Shown here piece by piece: positions 57,638 to 64,000 of a stretch of DNA of 64,000 nt. The DNA comes from Peromyscus leucopus. Lineage: Eukaryota; Chordata; Mammalia; Rodentia; Cricetidae. Position 1 is the first letter of the stretch. Each line of letters starts with the position of its first letter. The stretch is taken from contig NC_051063.1 in assembly GCF_004664715.2 (NCBI RefSeq), forward strand, positions 141,797,819 to 141,861,818. Reading direction: 5' to 3'. Position numbers and translations under genes: made by a program. Below the pieces are notes generated by a model. That model searched no databases. It saw nothing but the letters and a program-made list of their open reading frames with translations, and was not told the origin of the DNA.

Positions 57638-58735
57638 GAGAATAATATTGCAAACTGCAGATTGGGAGAAATAAAAAAAAAAAATCTTAAAATGGATTGT
57701 TATGTAAAATATAAAAAGAACACTTCAAACGCCACAATAAGAAAATAGGTGGCTTGATTTAAAACATGGTTAAAATAGCTCAACATCATCTTACCAAGAC
57801 ATAGATGTATGTATTTATATAGATGACAAACAAGCATAAGAAATAATGTTCAATGTTGTATGTTGTCAGGGAATTGCATCTTAAAAGAGTGCTAAGCTGT
57901 CAATGCCATACCTATTAGAATGGATAACATCTATAGGGGCAACAGCACCAAATGTCCAGCAGCACTTGAAGTCACAGCACCTCCCACTCCTTGCTGCTGA
58001 GGAGGCAAACCGATACAGTTACTTTACAGAGCAGATTGGTAACCTCTGAAAAAGTTAGAAGTGTTACCCTATGGTGCATAGCCTGTTCTGCTGTGACATT
58101 TACTCAGGTGCGTTTACTTCTGTCCCTGTCAAAATCAGCAGTGTTTAGATGAACTGTAGCTAGAACAGCCAAGCACGACTGCCTCCATGATTGCTTTTAG
58201 TAGATGAACGCTTACATCATTTGTGGTATGCCCATGCAGTAGGTGGGATATGTATTCGGTGGTTAAAGAACATAAGCTATACAACTAGGACAAGATAAAG
58301 GGAAATATGCAAATGTAGAGCACAGTGGAGGCCGAATCTCAGAAACTACACAGTAGATATTGAAAATATGTAATATATGGAAAAGGCAAAGCCATGACCA
58401 CAGCAATGAAAATGACTAGTCACAGGTAGGGCTGCAGAAGAGGTGAGGGGCAGATGACAGAGACCAGAGAGTAACTAGGGCAGTGAGACCATTGTGTATG
58501 GTATGCTGATGCTGGATACTTGCCAGCATTTGTGAAAGTCCATGGGCTATAAAGTACAGAGTGAGTCCTAATAGAAATACTAACTTTAAAGAATCACAAA
58601 ATGTATCAATATTGGTTCATCAGGTAGCACACTATTAAAAGGCACAGAAGAGGACATTCCTTGTTCTTTCAAACAATTTATCTGTAAATCCGAAATAATC
58701 TCAAATTACTTAGTAATTAAATACTATAATATGAG
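57638..58735 (+). mobile_element. old L1 ORF2 end and 3' UTR, right part
   Basis: TTCAATGTTG...GGGAATTGCATCTTAAAAG, ACAGAGCAGATTGGTAACCT, GCTAGAACAGCCAAGC follow L1 ORF2. The 3' UTR is recognised by GAGAGTAACTAGGGCAGTGA, CATTTGTGAAAGTCCATGGG, AATGTATCAATATTGGTTCA and TCAG. The end near 58735 is A/T-rich. Confidence 0.75.
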
Positions 58736-58739
58736 AGGC

Positions 58740-61190
58740 TATTTTATAGGCTCTTCAGGACAGCATAGAGCATTTTCTTTTATCTGCTTTAAAGGAGCTT
58801 TGTGGAGTTGGGATGGGTGACTATCCATTAGAGAGCAACTTTGGAACTTAGAGTTGGGGCAAGGGTTCTACTGAGCATAATTTTGATGGAGTCCACTCCT
58901 TTCCATCTTAGACTTCATAACAGTGCCCAGATATCAAATATTACTTGTTATGCTCTTTCAATAAATATAAGTTCTAACTATGAGGTTCCATAGTGACTGT
59001 GTCATTTCTGGCATTTATATACTTGACATGCTTTCCTGATATATACTCACTTCATCTCACACTACTTAACCCCTGTGGACAGTTCATATATGTGAGCAAT
59101 TAGACCTTACTTTTGTATATTGCTTTATCTGAATGGATAAAAGTGTGTATTTCCCCAAGCTAGTATTTGAGACAAATCCATTTGTCTTAATCTTTGTAGG
59201 CCGTGGCATAAATACAGTTTGCATTGTTCTACAGAAATCCTTTCAGTTAAAAAAATATGTAATCAGCTGCCTTCCTTTCTAGTGTAAGGTACGTGTGACT
59301 GGGAAGACCTTTCCAAACTAAGGCTGCAAGAGTCTTAGACAATAGATAAGGCTATTCTGCCAAGCTGAAATCTATACAAGGAGGCTATGATAGATATCTT
59401 GCTAGAGCCCCGTGTTTCTAGATAAACATTTCTGGTCGTGGATGGCTTTCTAACACATATCTGCTTTCCTGTGTTTCTTCTATTCACTGTTATTGTTATA
59501 TCAAACCCTAAAATTGGAATCTGTGACAGCGGAGCCACTTGTTTTCTATGCAGGGTTATCAAGGCCATAATAAGCCGTTTTTCCTCTTTCCAGGCCCTTA
59601 ATTGTATTAGTAATCTCAGGGTTTACTTTGAATTGTGAGAAATGGGGGAAAAATCCAAGAAGCACAAATTGGACTGTGAAATGGAACTCTTATGTCATAA
59701 GTGCAGTGTTTCTCATCGGAAAATCTCATCCTTAACTATGGGAAAAAATGAAGATTGCTTAGAAAACCCACAAGGAATGAGGCCCTTCTCTCTTCATCTT
59801 CTCACATTTTCGCGGAGTAAAAGAAGCAAAGAACTCCCATGTTAGGATGATTCAGGCAACTGGAATTCACACATAGAGGAAGATGGGGGCCACAAGCTAG
59901 AAAAAGCCAGATGCAAACACTGAAATCCAACAGCAGTTCCTAAAAGGGCATATCCGTCCGAGTCAGCCCTGTCCCAGCCACTCTTCCCAAATCCTGGTCT
60001 GTGTCCTATCACCTCTACTATAAGCATAGCAGTAGATAAATAGAAGAGGTGGAATCAGAGACAAGCCACTTGTTGGGAAAAGGAAAATCAGAAAAATCAT
60101 GTGAGCCTGAAGCCAAGAATGAGGGGAAAAAAAAAAGAACTTCCCATTAATGCATCCTGAGATATGGGAAGATTCCTTGAATCTTGTTAAAAAGAGTTCA
60201 AACGTATCTCTGTCAGCACGGCTTCGGAGGGACTTTGGAAGTCATCTGGTGGATTCTACCCCCTGCTTCCTGGATGGCTGTGCTCTTCAGGCTGGAGGGG
60301 AAATCTAAAAGTTACATCTGGAAAGAGTCAGAAAACCCGCAGGAGGGCTGTGCCAAGGAACCCATTCAGCTGGCAGGTGTCCCCATATCAGCATCTACTG
60401 CCACTTACCTCCAAGTGTTTTATGTGAACAGAACATGTATGTAAATTCCAACATCCATTACAAGTTGTTGACTGCTTGACAGGTTTTTCTCTTCTTATTT
60501 CTCTTAGTACAGTGTGGTGAATGCATGGGAGAAAACATTTAGAAGAAGTGAATAAACATAAACAGAAAAATAAGAAAGCCACTACATGACATTAGTGGCT
60601 GGGGTTTTTCAGGGGGTGGTGGGGATTTTACTTTCTAAAATGTGAATTTATGTGTGATTTTACTTTACACAATTAAATCAACTAGTGGGATGTTTTAGAT
60701 CATATGGTGGGAAATAATGAATAATAAATGGTAATAAATCTCTAAAAAATGGAAGGAAAAGAAAAAGTGTTTCAATAAAATCATTTACAAAATGGCTGAA
60801 ATGTAATTTAAAAGATTGGAAGAATCCACAACAATCTCGACTCCCTATGAAAGTGTGTTCTCCTTTTACTTCATCTGACTTTTGTCCTAGCAAAAGCTTC
60901 TGGTGAGAGTCTGTCTGGCAGGAGCAAATAGGGATTCGAGTGATCATTTGAACCAGCCATTGGGTGGAGTCAGGTTTGGCTCCATCATCCTGTGCTGTGA
61001 GGACTTCAGGTTGGAGAGGTAGGGAATACTCTGGAACCCAGGACAGCCTTGTCGATCAGGCATAGTATGGATATCACACTGAACTGTTGAGGACACTCAA
61101 AGGAAGGCCTTGGCTATGCTAGTCTGTTTATTTGTTTGCTGACTTAGAAATCTCACAGAGAAGGCTCTTTTGTTTGTTGTAAACACTTTC
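58740..61190. other. unique non-coding sequence
   Basis: No recognised repeats or credible exon in about 2.4 kb. Confidence 0.4.
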
Positions 61191-61195
61191 TCATG

Positions 61196-61300
61196 AATCC
61201 CAGGATGACCTCAGACTTGCTGTATAGCTGAGGCTGGCTTTGAACTCCTGTTCCTCCCTAGTGTTGGGGTTACAGGCAATAGGAACACTCCCTCCCTAAC
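61196..61300 (-). mobile_element. old B1/B4-like SINE
   Basis: CCCAGGATGACCTCAGACTT, GCTGTATAGCTGAGGCTGGC, TTTGAACTCCTGTTCCTCCC and GTGTTGGGGTTACAGGCAAT are an inverted old B1-type monomer. Confidence 0.72.
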
Positions 61301-61423
61301 TTCTCTTTCATGCTCTCTGATATGTTGTGAGTAAATATTGACCAGAGGCAGCTTTTAAAGAGATGGTTATTTCAGGTTGGAGTTTACAAAGGGAAGCAGC
61401 CTGTCCTGTCAGGGAGAGAAGAA

Positions 61424-61477
61424 CTGTGGGAGCATGGGGTCACAGGAATGAGGGGTTGCAGGAGCATGGGGTTGCAG
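61424..61477. repeat. short-unit minisatellite, left part
   Basis: Degenerate units of the type GGAGCATGGGGTTGCA (about 16 bp). The array resumes at 61953 on the other side of the LTR. Confidence 0.85.
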
Positions 61478-61941
61478 TGTAGATGTAACCAACCATCTTA
61501 TTAAATAAGAAACACAGAACCAATGCAAAGAAAAAAGCCAAGAGGTCAGAGCTCAGAGCTAAAACCTTACCCTTCCTCCTGCAGTGGTGCTACCTCTCCA
61601 AAAGAGAGCTATTTCCTGTGTTAAAGTCTTTATAAAGATTTTTGGTTCTGCCTTCTCATTGGTTGTAAACCCAACCACATGACAGCCTCGTCACTGCCTG
61701 TCTGTACAGACCTCCAGGTCTTCTATGGTTGGTATTGAGATCAAAGGCGTGTGTCTCCAATCCTGGCTGTATCCCTGAACACACAGAGATCTACCTAGCT
61801 CTGCCTACCAAGTGCTGGGATTAAAGGCATGCACCACCACCACCCAGCTTTCGCTATGGCTCTAATAGCTCTGACCCCTGGGCAACTTTATTTATTATAA
61901 CATACAAATAACATTTTATTACAAAATAAAATATCACCATA
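61478..61941 (-). mobile_element. LTR with B1-derived segments inserted in a minisatellite
   Basis: Same family as 30718-31175: left end TGTAGATGTAACCAACC, CTTATTAAATAAGAAACACAG, CATTGGTTGTAAACCCAACC, two inverted B1-like pieces (GAGATCAAAGGCGTGTGTCTCC, shortened, and GGGATTAAAGGCATGCACCACC), ending CAAATAACATTTTATTAC then ATATCACCATA. Left flank TTGCAG resembles TTACAG at 61947-61952 (5 of 6), which would move the right end by about 5 bp. Confidence 0.82.
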
Positions 61942-61952
61942 TTTTATTACAG

Positions 61953-62180
61953 AAGTGTGGGGTTGCAGAAGCATGGGGTTGTAGAGTGTGGGGTTGCAGA
62001 GCATGGAGTTGCAGGGTGTGGGTTTGCAGGAGCATGGTGTTGCAGGAGCATGAGGTTTCAGGAGCAGGGGGTTACAGGAGCATGGGGTCACAGGAGCATG
62101 GGATTGCAGGAACATGAGCTTGCAAGAGCAAGGGGTTGCACAGCTTGGGATTGCAGCAGCATGGCACTGCATCCCCTACT
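61953..62180. repeat. short-unit minisatellite, right part
   Basis: About 15 degenerate units of GGAGCATGGGGTTGCA type, with unit lengths varying from about 13 to 16 bp. Chance open frames across it have no independent support. Confidence 0.88.
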
Positions 62181-62182
62181 CA

Positions 62183-62882
62183 TTGGACAGAACGAAGGGG
62201 GAGTGGACAGGAGGTGGGATTGAGCTATACAATTTCAAAAACCTCCTAAACTGCCTTCCATGACCTGTGAAGTTCTGCCCTCAAAGGTTCATCAAACTTC
62301 CAAAACAGCTAGCAGCAGGGAAGCACATGTTTAAAACACAAGAGACTTCCAGAGACCCAAGATCAAGGTGCTGATTTGCATCACAAGTCATGAACTGGAG
62401 ATACAACTGCTTACCATGTGCAGATTTAACAACAATGGGAGACTAAGAGGGACATAATGACCAGGGTTTACAGTCAGAGAACCAAGTAGTTTAGTTTCAA
62501 TGGCCACCACCAATCTCAAGAGTAATGAAGGCATTGTTATGGTTACCATTTGACCTGCCAGAAGAAGCATGGATTCCATTAATGTCAAGGTCAAGACCTG
62601 AGACAGAGTCAGGATATTGGCTGTATAGTCCATACAGACATAGAGGTTTAGAGAGTGATTCAGAACTCTCTGGGAGTAGAAAGAAATGACATAAAGGGCA
62701 ATAACTGATGTAACTTGGCCTGCTTCTCAGAAAGAGGGTTTGGGGACCCTGTGCAATAAACATGATCATGAATTAAGACAGGTCTTGCCCCATTAAATAC
62801 TGAGTTTGATCAACTGACTCAGTGTATATGCACCACGCAGACAACATAACTGTCAGGTCATCTGGCAATATCTATCATTTAA
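62183..62882. other. unassigned non-coding sequence
   Basis: The part 62230-62360 may be a fragment of a rodent LTR or L1, not identified. No exon is supported. Confidence 0.3.
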
Positions 62883-62885
62883 AAA

Positions 62886-63070
62886 TTGGGCTTGGAGATG
62901 GAGAGATAGCTCAGTGGTTAAGAGCACATGATGCTCTTGCTTTGTGGTTCACAACCTCTAATTCTAGCTCCTGGGGATCCAACAGTCCTTTCTGAGCTTC
63001 TCAGCCACTTGTCCTCACATGCCTACATCTACAGACAGATTCACACAATCCACATAAAGAAAAAGTAATA
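62886..63070 (+). mobile_element. B3/B2 SINE
   Basis: GGGCTTGGAGATGGAGAGAT, AGCTCAGTGGTTAAGAGCAC (A box), GCTCTTGCTTTGTGGTTCAC, AACCTCTAATTCTAGCTCCT, GGGGATCCAACAGTCC, ending AAAGAAAAAG. Confidence 0.92.
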
Positions 63071-63074
63071 TTCA

Positions 63075-64000
63075 TCTTCTGTTAACAAAGAAATAAAGGA
63101 CAAGATATAACCTAACCTGGTGAAGAGTTTGGTTGCATCATTTGAAATCCAACCCCTGTCATTCTGAGATGGCCAACCCGGGCAGGACAAGGTGTTGAAC
63201 CTTGAATCTCTGTGGCCTTGTCTGGAAAAGAAAGACAACATTAGTTTTTTTTCTATTTCATGCAAAAAAAATTGAAGACGAAGGGGAAAAAAATCCAGCT
63301 AGAAAACACAGGTCAGCAGCTCCTTTCCAGTAAGTTCAAGACTCATTTCAGCCTTTGTTATTTAAGTATTCTCCATGTTCTGTCCCCTACATTTTCCTCT
63401 TACACACCAAATGGCTCATCTGAATCCTCATTTTTTAAACTGTGAGCAAGCTTTGGCAACTGGGCCTTTCATCTCGAGAAAGCAAGTATCTGCTGCACAG
63501 CAGGCCTAGAAGGCAGTTGCTGAATAAATTAGTGAGCAAATGAGATGGTTTTCCAGTGTTTGGTTGAACCACTTACCAGTGTCCCAGTAAGTGCTCCTTA
63601 AACATCTCTATCTACCTCCTCAGCCCAAAGTCTCATTTTCTAAGCCTTGTTTAATTTCTACAGAAGAATAATGGCATATATATTGGGGTTTGTTAATTTA
63701 AAAAATACTCTCATCTGTAAACATTAGACTTTGCTGCAGTTACACATTTTTATGGCAATATTTCTTTATCATCAAAAATTAACTTCACAGCAGCATCAAT
63801 GACGTATTTTGCAGAACAATCATTCCCCCAAGCATGAGAATTCAACAGCAATTTCTTCCTTTGATTCTGGTGGGGTCTACAGTTCTCAGCTGCTGGGCCC
63901 ATCCTGGCTGCCCTGCCTCAAACAGTGGCTTCAGCCAGGTTAAGTTTCCCTGTTATTTAAAGGCTTACCCCTGGTCTGCTGTTTACATTACCCTGCCTGG
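63075..64000. other. unique non-coding sequence
   Basis: No repeat recognised. The last 300 bp contain AT-rich motif-dense sequence next to GC-richer sequence, with no exon I can support. Confidence 0.35.

Overview
This 64 kb window looks like nuclear DNA of a muroid rodent. B1, B2/B3 and B4 SINEs, a URR1 hAT element, MT/MT2-type LTRs and very many (CA)n arrays are all present. The young B1 copies and several LTR families look like those I associate with Cricetidae (hamsters, voles, deer mice), but the family-level guess is from memory and unverified. I see no convincing protein-coding exon, no intact RNA gene, no CpG island and no bacterial-type gene structure. The longest open frames (about 380-390 codons at 20.06-21.27 kb, on both strands) are by-products of a 33-bp tandem repeat. 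The best description is an intergenic or intronic, gene-poor stretch, possibly a regulatory desert.

Layout: 0-4 kb is mostly unique sequence with one B3 SINE. 4.1-9.5 kb holds a MaLR LTR, a URR1 DNA transposon, SINEs and microsatellites. 9.8 kb carries a tRNA-Thr(TGT) 5' half. 10-15 kb is dense in retroelements: an old L1 piece, a GGGCCATG-rich repeat with four ~205-bp units, and an endogenous retrovirus-like element whose two ~97% identical LTRs lie in inverted orientation around a B1-containing internal region. 18-21.2 kb contains an 87-bp purine/pyrimidine-alternating tract joined to a 69-bp (AG)n tract, a solo LTR with perfect 6-bp target duplication, and a minisatellite of 31 indel-free 33-bp units. 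23-26.2 kb and 28-32.5 kb are SINE, microsatellite and L1 rich, with an LTR inserted inside an L1. 26.2-28.1 kb and 32.6-44.5 kb are mostly free of recognisable repeats. 44.5-47.6 kb and 50.7-58.7 kb again hold LTRs, SINEs, MIRs and an L1 3' end interrupted by a B1. 61.4-62.2 kb is a short-unit minisatellite split by an LTR.

Nothing here forms a gene system. Several repeat-poor blocks (about 0.5-1.3, 26.7-27.5, 38.9-39.4, 42.8-43.3, 49.6-49.75 and 51.47-51.8 kb) have AT-rich, homeobox/octamer-motif-containing composition that makes them candidates for conserved non-coding enhancers; this needs cross-species alignment. Repeat identities rest on recognition of diagnostic words and on directly visible target-site duplications; subfamily names are tentative throughout.
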